From Dinoroseobacter sp013215265 (lineage in GTDB: Bacteria; Pseudomonadota; Alphaproteobacteria; Rhodobacterales; Rhodobacteraceae): a stretch of DNA of 64,000 bases. Made by a program: the position numbers and the translations under genes. The DNA is taken from assembly GCA_963691755.1 (NCBI GenBank), contig OY829366.1, positions 2,728,001 to 2,792,000 of the forward strand, given 5' to 3'. The notes under the pieces were generated by a model, which was given only the letters and a program-made list of their open reading frames with translations, was not told the origin of the DNA and ran no database searches. Position 1 is the stretch's first letter, and each line of letters begins with the position of its first letter. Positions 1 through 8,090 of this stretch are shown piece by piece.

Positions 1-76
1 AGACAGCGCCGCATCCCCAGTGAAAGCACACCAAAATACCGACAAGTACTTTGAGAAATATAAGCTGATTAAGGTC

Positions 77-145
77 CTAAGCCGCAGCAAAAACCGCAAA
101 CTTGACCGACGAGCTGCCTGCGTTGATGGCCAGAACATGGCTCAT
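77..145 (-). pseudogene. ackA: Acetate kinase N-terminal remnant (truncated after 22 codons)
   Basis: Reading the minus strand from the ATG at 145, the first 19 residues contain the acetate kinase phosphate-binding start (VLAINAGSSSVKF). The frame then leaves the family after FAVF, gives three Ala codons and hits TAG at 79-77. None of the three minus-strand frames to the left edge resembles acetate kinase, so this is not a simple one-base shift. The ATG overlaps the pta stop as ATGA (145-142), the normal coupled pta-ackA arrangement. The sequence to the left (1-76) therefore probably comes from a deletion, inversion or insertion joint. On the plus strand positions 2-172 are open and protein-like at first, possibly the tail of an incoming gene. 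I infer that acetate kinase is not made from this copy. Confidence 0.8.
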
Positions 146-1077
146 GAAAGACTGTCTTTATGCGCCTCATAAAGTGCAGCGACGGCGCAACTGGCCAGCC
201 GCGCCATTTTCCCGTCAGACCGGCTTGTTAGGATGATCGGAACCGCAGCCCCCATCACAATCCCGGCCTTCTCAGCACCCGCATAATGGGTCAGGGCCTT
301 GGCAAACATATTGCCTGCTTCAAGGTTGGGTACGACCATCACATCAGCGCGCCCCGCAACGACCGAGCTCAGCCCTTTGCCCTGCGCTGCGGCCTGATCA
401 ACCGCGATATCCATCGACAATGGCCCCTCGACGATCCCGCCCGAAATCTCACCCGCCTTGGCACGCGCCACAATCTCGGCAGCATCAAGGGTCGAGGGCA
501 CGGCTTCGGTCACGCTCTCTACCGCGCTCAGGATTGCAACATGAGGGGCCTCCACACCGAGCGTACGCGCCAGGTCAATTGCGTTTTGCGTGGTGTCCGC
601 TTTGGTTGTCAGGTCTGGCAGTACGTTGATTGCACCGTCTGTGATCAACACAAGTCTTTCGGACCCAGGAACATCCGTGACAAACACATGGCTCAGGCGG
701 CGCCCAATCCGAAGACCACCTTCCCGTTTCACGACATGGCGCAGCAGCACATCCGTGTGCAAGTGGCCTTTCATGACGGCCTTGGCCGCGCCCTCATGCA
801 CAAGCGCGACGCCCTTTGCGGCAGCTGCATCGTGATTGGGGACATCGATCGAACGGTATGCACTGATGTCGACACCCAGCTCTCCTGCAACCGCTTCAAT
901 CTTTGACATGTCTCCGATCAAGATGGGATCGATCAAGCCATGATCTGCGCCCAGGAGCGCCCCCGCCAGCGCATCGGGCTTTTCAGGGGCCACGACCGAG
1001 GTGGGGATCGCAGGCAGGTTTGCGGCCTCTTCCAATAGACGGGCAAAATGCGTGTGGTGGGGGGACGTATCTGACAT
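142..1077 (-). CDS. pta: Phosphate acetyltransferase (PTA/PTB family, single domain)
   Basis: A ~311-residue single-domain phosphate acetyl/butyryltransferase. It interconverts acetyl-CoA and acetyl phosphate in the cytoplasm. Family features are the GHLHTDVLL segment, the GRRLSHVF segment, the LITDGAINV core and the C-terminal PNLEAGNMFAK and LTSRSDG stretches. An ATG ten codons upstream (1107) is possible, but the start at 1077 has CCGGAG at a good distance, so I prefer it. The stop overlaps the start of the broken acetate kinase, so the partner that would turn acetyl phosphate into acetate and ATP is missing here. In Roseobacter relatives pta often serves sulfoacetaldehyde (xsc) or acetate metabolism; no xsc gene is visible. 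Phosphotransbutyrylase activity cannot be excluded from sequence. Confidence 0.85.
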   Translation of the reverse strand: MSDTSPHHTHFARLLEEAANLPAIPTSVVAPEKPDALAGALLGADHGLIDPILIGDMSKIEAVAGELGVDISAYRSIDVPNHDAAAAKGVALVHEGAAKAVMKGHLHTDVLLRHVVKREGGLRIGRRLSHVFVTDVPGSERLVLITDGAINVLPDLTTKADTTQNAIDLARTLGVEAPHVAILSAVESVTEAVPSTLDAAEIVARAKAGEISGGIVEGPLSMDIAVDQAAAQGKGLSSVVAGRADVMVVPNLEAGNMFAKALTHYAGAEKAGIVMGAAVPIILTSRSDGKMARLASCAVAALYEAHKDSLS

Positions 1078-1178
1078 TTTGGGCTCCGGAGCAGAAAGAC
1101 TTTGCATAGCCTACTATCAACCTTGTGGCCTCAGAACGCCCCTCCTGCGCGCGTCATGTCGCCACACGGGCGCGATAT

Positions 1179-2237
1179 TCACGTGAGACAAGCGGCATCA
1201 AACACATAACCGCCTTGCACCCAATCCAGAATTTCACGGCCCATCGGCTCTGCTGCAAGGGGTGTGTAGCGGGCCAACAGTGCCGCGCGTTGCGCAGCGT
1301 TCAGATTGTCATGCCCCACCGTCGCAAAAAGATGCAGATCCTCGCGCAGCCGATCCGCCAATTCAGGTGATGCATAGGCCTCCAGCAAAGCATCAAATCC
1401 GCTTCCCTGCCCGGCCCACTGGCGCGCCACCGACCCGATTGTGAGACGGGCAAGAGCGGGCTGATTGATGGGATTGATCATCAACCCTGACACACCATCC
1501 GCCAAGGGCGCCGCGCGGTCTATCTTCGGGGCAAGCGGCAAGTAGGGTGACAACAGGCGACTGTCATTGACGGCCCCGTTGTCCCAGATCAGGGGCTTTC
1601 GCGCCAAGCGTTCCGTGATCTCAGCCAGATCTGACGCGGCATACATTTCTGATACAACCTGTTTTCCCGTCCAGAAAATGCGGACCTCTTCGGGCAATGC
1701 ACGCCCCAGATCTTCCAGATATCCTTCCGGTCGCGCTCCAAACACCTCATCCAAAATCGGGTCATCGCTGTAATAAGCCGGACACATTGCACATCGCGGT
1801 GCCACTGCGGCTTCAGTCACGAGGTCCGTGGCACGCACATGAAGGTCTGCCAAGCCGGACATTCCGCCATAGGTGTCGTCAAACAACACACAAATCCAGT
1901 CGAGATCCAGCGTCCGAAGCTGATCCAGCTTCGCGCGCAATGCAGCCGCCTCGCCTCGCCATGCCTGCGGATCAATGCCAAACGGGGTCAGGCCAATACC
2001 GAATTGCACTTGCGCCCGACGTGCCGCCTCACGCGCCTCAAGCAGCCTTGCAAGCTGGTCTGGTGCATAAAGCTTTCGCCAGTCTTGCCGAAGAAAACGA
2101 TCAGATTTCGGGGCGTAAACGTAAAGATCCACGCCTTCGCGCGCTAAGATCGGGAAATTCGCGATGCGCGCATCCCACCCCCAGTCACGACCAAAAAACC
2201 CTTCGATCACGCCAAGCACGGGCTTGGTATCGTTCAT
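1179..2237 (-). CDS. GH84 family beta-N-acetylglucosaminidase-like glycoside hydrolase
   Basis: This 352-residue protein begins with the GH84 signature GVIEGFFGRDWG and carries an adjacent Asp pair (LFDDTYGG, about residues 119-120). In GH84 enzymes two neighbouring Asp residues support substrate-assisted cleavage of beta-linked N-acetylglucosamine. CPAYYSDDP and LIWDNGAVND also match the TIM-barrel of bacterial O-GlcNAcase/hyaluronidase-like proteins. No signal peptide is apparent, so action on imported amino sugars in the cytoplasm is likely. It lies about 100 bp upstream of pta on the same strand. Linking it to acetyl-group recycling would be only an inference. The family is clear; the physiological substrate is not. 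Confidence 0.8.
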   Translation of the reverse strand: MNDTKPVLGVIEGFFGRDWGWDARIANFPILAREGVDLYVYAPKSDRFLRQDWRKLYAPDQLARLLEAREAARRAQVQFGIGLTPFGIDPQAWRGEAAALRAKLDQLRTLDLDWICVLFDDTYGGMSGLADLHVRATDLVTEAAVAPRCAMCPAYYSDDPILDEVFGARPEGYLEDLGRALPEEVRIFWTGKQVVSEMYAASDLAEITERLARKPLIWDNGAVNDSRLLSPYLPLAPKIDRAAPLADGVSGLMINPINQPALARLTIGSVARQWAGQGSGFDALLEAYASPELADRLREDLHLFATVGHDNLNAAQRAALLARYTPLAAEPMGREILDWVQGGYVFDAACLT

Positions 2238-2426
2238 TCGGTTTCAACCCTTTCGCGCGTGCATTCATCGGGTTACGCTCGAACAAACTGTCAGCGACCC
2301 CGATAAGATAAGTTCTGCACACCTCTCTTCGAATTGAAAGAGCTTGGAAAAGACAACCATGCACCTTGTTCCCCTCACCGGCAAATTTCAGGGCGCGCTC
2401 GTCAAATCCACAGAGCGAATTCGCCC

Positions 2427-3082
2427 ATGATCAAGCGTTCCTCCGAACACGGCCTGCGCGAACGTATCTGTCTGTTGGGCAAATCCCTCTATGACCGTGG
2501 TCTACCCATGGCAGCACCGGCAACATCTCCGCCCGGCTCGAAGATGGAAGGCTTCTGATTACGCCGACGGGAAGTTCGCTTGGGTTTCTGGACCCAACGG
2601 ACATCGCACTTCTGGAACCCGATGGCCGCCATGTCGCCGGACCTGCCCCAACCAAAGAGGTTTCGCTTCACACCGCATTTTAAGGTGTCCGCAACGCGCC
2701 AACAGGCGCCGTGGTTCATCTCCACGCGCACTACTCCGTTCTGCTTTCGATGCTCGACGATGTGGATCCCGACAACATGCTTCCAGCCCTGACCCCGTAT
2801 GGGATCATGCAATTGGGACGTGTGCGCTTGCTGCCCTATTTCCGCCCCGGCGATCCAGCGATGGGCAAGGCCGTCGCAAGCTTACTCCCCCAGACATCAG
2901 CCGCTGCGCTGGCAAATCACGGACCGGTTGTGGCGGCCGAGACCCTCGACAAAGCGGTGTTCGCCATGGAAGAGCTTGAAGCCACGGCAAGACTGGCCAT
3001 TGATGCCCGCGGACGCGCGGTTACCCCGCTCACCCAACAGCAAATCGCGAAACTGGTCGAAGCATTTAAGATCGACCTTTAA
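2427..3082 (+). pseudogene. Decayed class II aldolase/adducin-family gene (OtnC-like)
   Basis: Three collinear pieces add up to one ~218-residue class II aldolase of the 3-oxo-tetronate 4-phosphate decarboxylase type. The first (from ATG 2427) reads RERICLLGKSLYDRGL. The second, displaced by one base near 2502-2505, reads HGSTGNISARLEDG through PTGSSLGFLDP to KEVSLHTAF and then meets TAA at 2681-2683. The third continues in the same frame with VVHLHAHYS, LTPYGIMQLG and PYFRPGDP to the stop at 3080-3082. A one-base deletion plus a nonsense codon therefore inactivate it. The VHLHAHYS histidines would be metal ligands. A 23-codon open frame ending in ATGA overlap at 2430 (2359-2430) may be the tail of a lost upstream partner gene. 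It is the only plus-strand gene among minus-strand neighbours. Confidence 0.85.
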
Positions 3083-4986
3083 GTCTCTGATAAAGCGATC
3101 CAAAGAACGCCCGCAGGCTCAACCGTTTGTCCGTGATACTCCAGCGGCATGGCGCTGTAGTTGAACACAAACCGGTGCGTGTCCGTATCCCGAATGCGCA
3201 ATCCAGCCGTCAGTCTCTCGGTTGCTATGCCAAGCTCATCACAGGCCTCAGAAACGATACGGTCCCAGAGCGTCGCGGATGGCCAGCCACCGAGATACCG
3301 CAAGGCCCCTTCCCCCATCATCAGGGGTTTCCCCGTCTCCAGGGCTAACAAGACGGGTGCGGACCCTTCCAGGTCTTCCAGCCAATGCCCAACGCTGCCG
3401 CCCCCTTGCACATCAAGCCCCGCACTGGGCGGCAAGCTTTCAACGCGGCTCACTGTGATATCGAGCCCCGGCAATGCAGGGGGTAAGGGTACCGGGATTG
3501 TAAACTCATCGGTCTTGGAGGCCGAACGCGGTCCAACGATCACAAGTCCATCCAGCGATGCCAGCCGCGCCTTCAACGCATCTGACATGGCAAATTGCCC
3601 GGGCGCAAAGACTAGTTTGTACCCATCAAGCTGCGCGTCAGACGAAATCACATCCACAGACAATCCCGCACGACGCAGTGCGCGGTAGCAGGAAAACACC
3701 AGCCGGAAATAGTCGAAATCCTGACCCTGAGGTTGCACCTCCCACGCCCAGGCGCTGGGGTAATCATAAATCAACGCAACTTTGGCTTTTGCCGTACCTA
3801 CTTCGGGCAGGGTCTCAATCTCGCGCCCGACCTGTGCGCACTCTGCCAGTCCGGGTGCCGCCACGCTGTCGGGCCGCAACAGCCCCGCATGCATCTGCTC
3901 TTGCGCAAATGGCGCCTGTCGCCAGCGGAAATAGCAAACCGTTTCCGCGCCATGGGCAAAGGCTTCCCAGGCCCAAAGACGCGCCATTCCCGGCAAAGGC
4001 GACGGGTTCCACGGCGCCCAATTCACCGGACCCGGTTGCTGTTCCATAATCCACCAACGTCCCTTGCCCACCGCACGATAGAGATCATGGTGAAAAGCCT
4101 GAAAGTCAGGATCGCCCTGCTGAAGATAGGCCGCTTTGTGATTTTCGGTCGCATCCAGCCGGTCCATCAGGAACCCCATCGGATAGCTGTCCCACGACGC
4201 GATATCGAGATCTGCCCCGACATCGAAATGGTCAAACTCGGTGACCCGCCCCATGTAGTTATGGATCAAAGGCGCCGCGCTATGGGCGCGCAGAATGTCC
4301 GTCTGGGCCCTATTGAACAAGACGACCTGATCGGACGTGAAGCGGCGGAACGCCATGATATGCGCCGGATTGGCTTCTGTCACCGTCAGGTGCGGCAGTT
4401 CAATCTCCGAGAAATCGGCATATTCCATCGACCAGAACACGTTGCCCCATGCCTGGTTCAGCGCATCGGGCGACTGGTACCGCTGGGCGCACCAATCCTG
4501 AAAGCCCGTTTTGGCGGCCTCAGAAAAGCTGATCGTGGTGTCGTGGCACCCGTATTCGTTGTCTGTCTGCCAGGCCGCGACGCGTTCGTCAGATCCATAA
4601 CGCTCCGCGAGTTTCAAAACGATCTTGCGGCACTCAGCCAGATAGCCCTGATGCGAAAAACAGTAATGACGACGCGATCCGAACCCAAGCACGCGCCCAT
4701 TTGCATCGACCGCGTACATGTCAGGATGCTTCTTTGTCACCCAACGCGGCGGCGTCGCCGTAGGTGTGCCGAGGATGATCTTCAATCCTGCATCCGCAAG
4801 CACCGAGATCGCCCGGTCCAACCACTCAAACTGGTAATCCCCTTCCGACGGCTCCAGCCGCGACCAGGCAAACTCTCCGATGCGCACCCAACTGAGACCG
4901 GCCTCAACCATGCGCGCAGCATCTTCAGCCCAAATATCTTCAGGCCAGTGTTCCGGGTAATAGCAAACCCCTAAAGTGCGTTTCAT
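3079..4986 (-). CDS. GH42 beta-galactosidase
   Basis: A 635-residue GH42 beta-galactosidase starting MKRTLGVCYYPEHW. The catalytic acid/base Glu lies in DNEYG (about residue 143) and the nucleophile Glu in WIMEQQPG (about residue 314). The C-terminal half matches the trimerisation and beta-sandwich domains of the family. An in-frame start 15 codons upstream exists, but the ATG at 4986 forms an ATGA overlap with the stop of the lactonase gene, matching the coupling used throughout this operon. There is no signal peptide, so it should hydrolyse imported beta-galactosides in the cytoplasm and release galactose for the oxidative pathway encoded just upstream. It is the last gene of the operon, and its 3' end meets the decayed otnC-like gene with a 4-bp overlap. 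Confidence 0.93.
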   Translation of the reverse strand: MKRTLGVCYYPEHWPEDIWAEDAARMVEAGLSWVRIGEFAWSRLEPSEGDYQFEWLDRAISVLADAGLKIILGTPTATPPRWVTKKHPDMYAVDANGRVLGFGSRRHYCFSHQGYLAECRKIVLKLAERYGSDERVAAWQTDNEYGCHDTTISFSEAAKTGFQDWCAQRYQSPDALNQAWGNVFWSMEYADFSEIELPHLTVTEANPAHIMAFRRFTSDQVVLFNRAQTDILRAHSAAPLIHNYMGRVTEFDHFDVGADLDIASWDSYPMGFLMDRLDATENHKAAYLQQGDPDFQAFHHDLYRAVGKGRWWIMEQQPGPVNWAPWNPSPLPGMARLWAWEAFAHGAETVCYFRWRQAPFAQEQMHAGLLRPDSVAAPGLAECAQVGREIETLPEVGTAKAKVALIYDYPSAWAWEVQPQGQDFDYFRLVFSCYRALRRAGLSVDVISSDAQLDGYKLVFAPGQFAMSDALKARLASLDGLVIVGPRSASKTDEFTIPVPLPPALPGLDITVSRVESLPPSAGLDVQGGGSVGHWLEDLEGSAPVLLALETGKPLMMGEGALRYLGGWPSATLWDRIVSEACDELGIATERLTAGLRIRDTDTHRFVFNYSAMPLEYHGQTVEPAGVLWIALSET

Positions 4987-5831
4987 AAATGTACTCTGTG
5001 CTCCGGTTGACCCTTGAACGCGGTCTCCCAAACAAAAGTTGCCCCATCCTCCGGGGCGGGTGTTTCCAGGCCTTCATTGGCGCTCGTGGCAAAGAGCGTT
5101 TTCAGATCAGGTCCACCAAAAGACGGACAGGTCATCTGCGATCCCGGTGCGGTGAAGCGTGCAACCTCGCTCCCGTCAGGTCCATAGCCGACAACACACC
5201 CCGCCCCCCACAGGGCAATCCAGAATGTGCCGTCCGCGCCAAATACAGCGCCATCTGGCCCGCCGGGAGCATCCGTCAGATCAAGGTAAACCTCTGGCGA
5301 GGAGGCTGGCCAGCCTTCATCGTCAAGCGCAACCCGCATGATCTTGCCTGTGGGGGTATCGGTGTAGCAGGCTGTCTTGCCATCAGGGTGAAAGCTGATC
5401 GCGTTTGAAATCGTGATCCCGCCAAAAAGCTGTCGCAGCTCCCCCTTGTAGTAGCGATAGATCGCCCCGGCACCGGGTTCGGCGCCTTTGCCCATGGTCC
5501 CGATCCAAAACCCGCCGAAGGGGTCTGCACGACCATCATTTGACCGCGTCACGGCGTTATCGCTTTCCAAAGCGCAAAGAAACGCGCTCTCGCCAGTGTG
5601 CGTATCAAACACCTGCAAAGCCGTCTCGGACGCGATCAGCAACCTTGAGGAATCAATCCAACCCGCCGCAGAGACATGTTCATCAAACTGCCAGTGGTCC
5701 AGTTCTACACCCGCGCGGCGATAGAGACGCATATTATTGATATCAAACCAGTAAAGGCAGTTTTCTTCTGGATGCCAAAGCGGCCCCTCACCCAAGCTGC
5801 AAGGTGTTGCATCGAAAACAGCGGCGCTCAT
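4983..5831 (-). CDS. SMP-30/gluconolactonase family protein, probable galactonolactonase
   Basis: A 282-residue six-bladed propeller lactonase of the SMP-30/LRE family. Visible signatures are SLGEGPLWHP near the N-terminus (metal-binding Glu), RSNDGRADPFGGFWIGTM, and the PDGAVFGADGTFW blade. Residues in these positions bind the divalent metal that activates lactone hydrolysis. The start at 5831 (MSAAVFDAT) is chosen because it overlaps the dgoA stop as ATGA; a start five codons earlier is possible. Its position between dgoA and beta-galactosidase points to hydrolysis of D-galactono-lactone, the product of galactose dehydrogenase, to D-galactonate. The family also contains gluconolactonases and arabinolactonases, so the sugar is inferred from context. 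Confidence 0.88.
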   Translation of the reverse strand: MSAAVFDATPCSLGEGPLWHPEENCLYWFDINNMRLYRRAGVELDHWQFDEHVSAAGWIDSSRLLIASETALQVFDTHTGESAFLCALESDNAVTRSNDGRADPFGGFWIGTMGKGAEPGAGAIYRYYKGELRQLFGGITISNAISFHPDGKTACYTDTPTGKIMRVALDDEGWPASSPEVYLDLTDAPGGPDGAVFGADGTFWIALWGAGCVVGYGPDGSEVARFTAPGSQMTCPSFGGPDLKTLFATSANEGLETPAPEDGATFVWETAFKGQPEHRVHL

Positions 5832-6430
5832 GCAAGTGCATCCCATGCTTTCACAATAGCCTCAGCACGTTCACGTAATTCGCTCATCGTCAGTCCCGGA
5901 ACATAAAGCGCTGTGCCGATGCCAAACCCATCTGCACCTGCCGCCCGCCAGTCCGCGAAGTTTGAAATGCCTGCCCCCCCGACCGGGTAAACCAAAGTCT
6001 CTTTCGGCAAAACTGCGCGCAGGGCTTTCAGTCCGGAAGGCCCCGCCATTGATCCAGGGAAAAGCTTCAGACCGTCAGCGCCTGCCGCAAGGGCTGCAAA
6101 TGCCTCGGTGGGTGAAAAGACCCCCGGCCAGCTTTGCAGACCTAAAGCTTTGGTGGCCTTGATGACGTCTGGATCGCAATTGGGCGAAACGATCAACTGC
6201 CCTCCAGCCGCGGCCACGTCTGCCACCTGACCTTGTGTCAAAACAGTGCCCGCCCCGATCACGGCCTTGTCGCCATAGGCTTCGGACATCGCTGCAATGC
6301 TTTGCATCGGTTCGGGTGAATTCAGTGGCACCTCGATCCATGAGATCCCTGCATCCAGCAAGGTCTCAACCGCGGGGACTGCCTCATCCGGCGAAATCCC
6401 CCGCAAGATCGCAATGATCGGACGGTTCAT
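5828..6430 (-). CDS. dgoA: 2-dehydro-3-deoxy-6-phosphogalactonate aldolase
   Basis: A 200-residue class I KDPG/KDPGal aldolase that splits 2-keto-3-deoxy-6-phosphogalactonate into pyruvate and glyceraldehyde 3-phosphate. The PIIAILRGI start, the WIEVPLNSP strand, GAGTVL, the SPN(C) segment and the Schiff-base Lys in DGLKLFPGS are all present, followed by PVGGAG as phosphate-binding loop. LNSPEP rather than the Eda-type LRT wording favours the galactonate version, as do dgoK next door and the GH42/GH36 genes. It overlaps the stop of dgoK by ATGA and is itself overlapped by the lactonase start, so translation of these genes is probably coupled. Confidence 0.93.
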   Translation of the reverse strand: MNRPIIAILRGISPDEAVPAVETLLDAGISWIEVPLNSPEPMQSIAAMSEAYGDKAVIGAGTVLTQGQVADVAAAGGQLIVSPNCDPDVIKATKALGLQSWPGVFSPTEAFAALAAGADGLKLFPGSMAGPSGLKALRAVLPKETLVYPVGGAGISNFADWRAAGADGFGIGTALYVPGLTMSELRERAEAIVKAWDALA

Positions 6431-7326
6431 GTGGTTTCTTTCTGTTTCATCCGCGCAGCAGACAGGCCCGCCAATGTGGCATCAACCGGCGCGATCATCT
6501 TGGCGTCAATCCCTTGGGCCGCCAAAGCAGCACCATAGGCATCCCCCAGCGCGTCCGCGCCGAGAATAGAGACCGGCATGCCCAACCAGTAAGGCTTCGT
6601 CGCGGCCAGTTCCGCACCAATTAAAAGGCCCGAAAGCCGTGCACGTGCCGCAGCCCCCGGCAGTCCCTTCAAAAGCGTCTCTGCCCGGATCGAAAAGAGT
6701 TTCGATGCAAGACTTTCCGGACGTGACAGCGTTTCCTCAACGGCCTCAGAAAACGCCGCCCCGTCCCAACCGTCATCCATTGAATGCTTCAGGACCGAGG
6801 CTTTCGACAGCAAGCCGAACATCTCGCCGGTCATGAAACTGCGAAAGCTGACCACTTCATCTGCGCTGATCTGCACCCATTTGGAATGGGTGCCGGGCAG
6901 CACCATGACACCGTCAAAATTTGGGCTCAGCGACAGCGCGCCCGCGATCTGCGTTTCCTCACCCCGCATAACGTCTGCGGGGTCGATCTGTTTCAGACCT
7001 GGTACGATTTGCACCCGGAGGCGGACATCCTTGGTGGGGGCAAGCACCGTTTCAGTGTCTGCCGGGGCACAAGGAACCTGCGCGTAAGGGGCTTCCACCC
7101 AGCCCTGACGCGATCCGACCATGCCGCAGGCCACGACATCCACAGTGGTAACATCAAGCCAAGGCTCAACAAGGTTCAACAACGCTGCTTCGAACTGGTC
7201 TGGACGCAGGCCTCCCATCCCATCGGAAGAGGAAGCTTCTGACAACACCTGTCCGCTGGGCCCGATGGCCCATGCCCGACAGTGGGTTGTCCCCCAGTCT
7301 ACAGCGATCCAGTCCAGAGTGCTCAT
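6427..7326 (-). CDS. dgoK: 2-dehydro-3-deoxygalactonokinase
   Basis: A 299-residue ASKHA-fold sugar kinase that phosphorylates 2-keto-3-deoxygalactonate at O6 with ATP. The N-terminal phosphate loop reads AVDWGTTHCRAW, and the family motif LPGTHSKWV and the RGEETQI segment are intact. Length is normal for DgoK. It overlaps dgoA and the upstream dehydrogenase by 4-bp ATGA junctions. It supplies the substrate for DgoA and completes the De Ley-Doudoroff pathway in this operon. Confidence 0.93.
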   Translation of the reverse strand: MSTLDWIAVDWGTTHCRAWAIGPSGQVLSEASSSDGMGGLRPDQFEAALLNLVEPWLDVTTVDVVACGMVGSRQGWVEAPYAQVPCAPADTETVLAPTKDVRLRVQIVPGLKQIDPADVMRGEETQIAGALSLSPNFDGVMVLPGTHSKWVQISADEVVSFRSFMTGEMFGLLSKASVLKHSMDDGWDGAAFSEAVEETLSRPESLASKLFSIRAETLLKGLPGAAARARLSGLLIGAELAATKPYWLGMPVSILGADALGDAYGAALAAQGIDAKMIAPVDATLAGLSAARMKQKETT

Positions 7327-8090
7327 CCTGTGACCACAACGCCTCCATCAACGACCATCGCCTGCCCTGTCATCGCCCCAGAGACCCTAGAGGCCAGGAA
7401 CAAGATCGGACCAACGATGTCCTCTGGTTTCAAATGTTCTTTCAGACACATACGTTCCATATGCGCGTCCAGCGCTTCAGGTGTCGTCCACATCTCAAGC
7501 TGCTTTTCGGTTAAAACCCAACCAGGGGCCAGCGCATTGACACGGATCTTGTCGGGTCCAAACTCACGCGCCAGGCTACGGGTCATTCCGTTTATGCCCG
7601 AATTGGCGGTTGTGTAGGCAGGATACCCCGCATTCCCCATCATGTAGCTGATAGAGGTCGTGTTGATGATCGATCCACCACCAGCAGCGCGCATTCCCGC
7701 GACCACAGCCTGACACGCAAAAAAGTAGCTCTTGAGGTTGATGGCCTGCGACCAGTCCCAAAACGCCTCGTCCACCTCTTCGGTCGTGTGCCGCCGATCA
7801 TTGGCAGCATTATTGACAAGAACCGTGATGGGGCCATGGGCCAGAGATGCCTCCTCGATACAGGCTTTCAACCGCGCAATATCTGTGATGTCACACTTTA
7901 AGAAAAGCGGCCTATTCCCTGTTTTCTCTTCCATTTCCACTGCAAAGTCTGACGCATCAGAGCGCTGAACGAAGGCCACTTTCGCCCCTTGCCGCAAAAA
8001 GCCTTCGGTCAGAGACGCGCCAATCCCGGATCCTCCACCGGTGATAAAAACCGACGCCCCTTTCAAGTCTGGATAAACAGCACCCGTCAT
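7323..8090 (-). CDS. SDR-family dehydrogenase, probable galactose 1-dehydrogenase, with Asn at the usual catalytic Lys position
   Basis: A 255-residue classical short-chain dehydrogenase with the NAD(P) loop TGGGSGIG, the NNAAND segment and the catalytic Ser/Tyr region NTTSISYMMG...YPAYTTAN. Its place between the IlvD/Edd dehydratase and dgoK implies oxidation of D-galactose to galactono-lactone. Oddly, the YxxxK motif reads Y-TTA-N: the codon is AAT on the minus strand at about 7603-7605, so the Lys that normally lowers the Tyr pKa is replaced by Asn. The rest of the protein is well preserved, with the operon frame intact. The enzyme may use another base, may be impaired, or this may be a real mutation or a sequencing error. 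It overlaps the dehydratase stop as TGATG. Confidence 0.8.
   Translation of the reverse strand: MTGAVYPDLKGASVFITGGGSGIGASLTEGFLRQGAKVAFVQRSDASDFAVEMEEKTGNRPLFLKCDITDIARLKACIEEASLAHGPITVLVNNAANDRRHTTEEVDEAFWDWSQAINLKSYFFACQAVVAGMRAAGGGSIINTTSISYMMGNAGYPAYTTANSGINGMTRSLAREFGPDKIRVNALAPGWVLTEKQLEMWTTPEALDAHMERMCLKEHLKPEDIVGPILFLASRVSGAMTGQAMVVDGGVVVTG

Noticed and set aside
3733..4974. 413-codon plus-strand open frame across the GH42 gene
   Set aside because: It is antisense to a clear GH42 beta-galactosidase with catalytic Glu residues; the long frame is a by-product of GC-rich codon use and its translation resembles no family.
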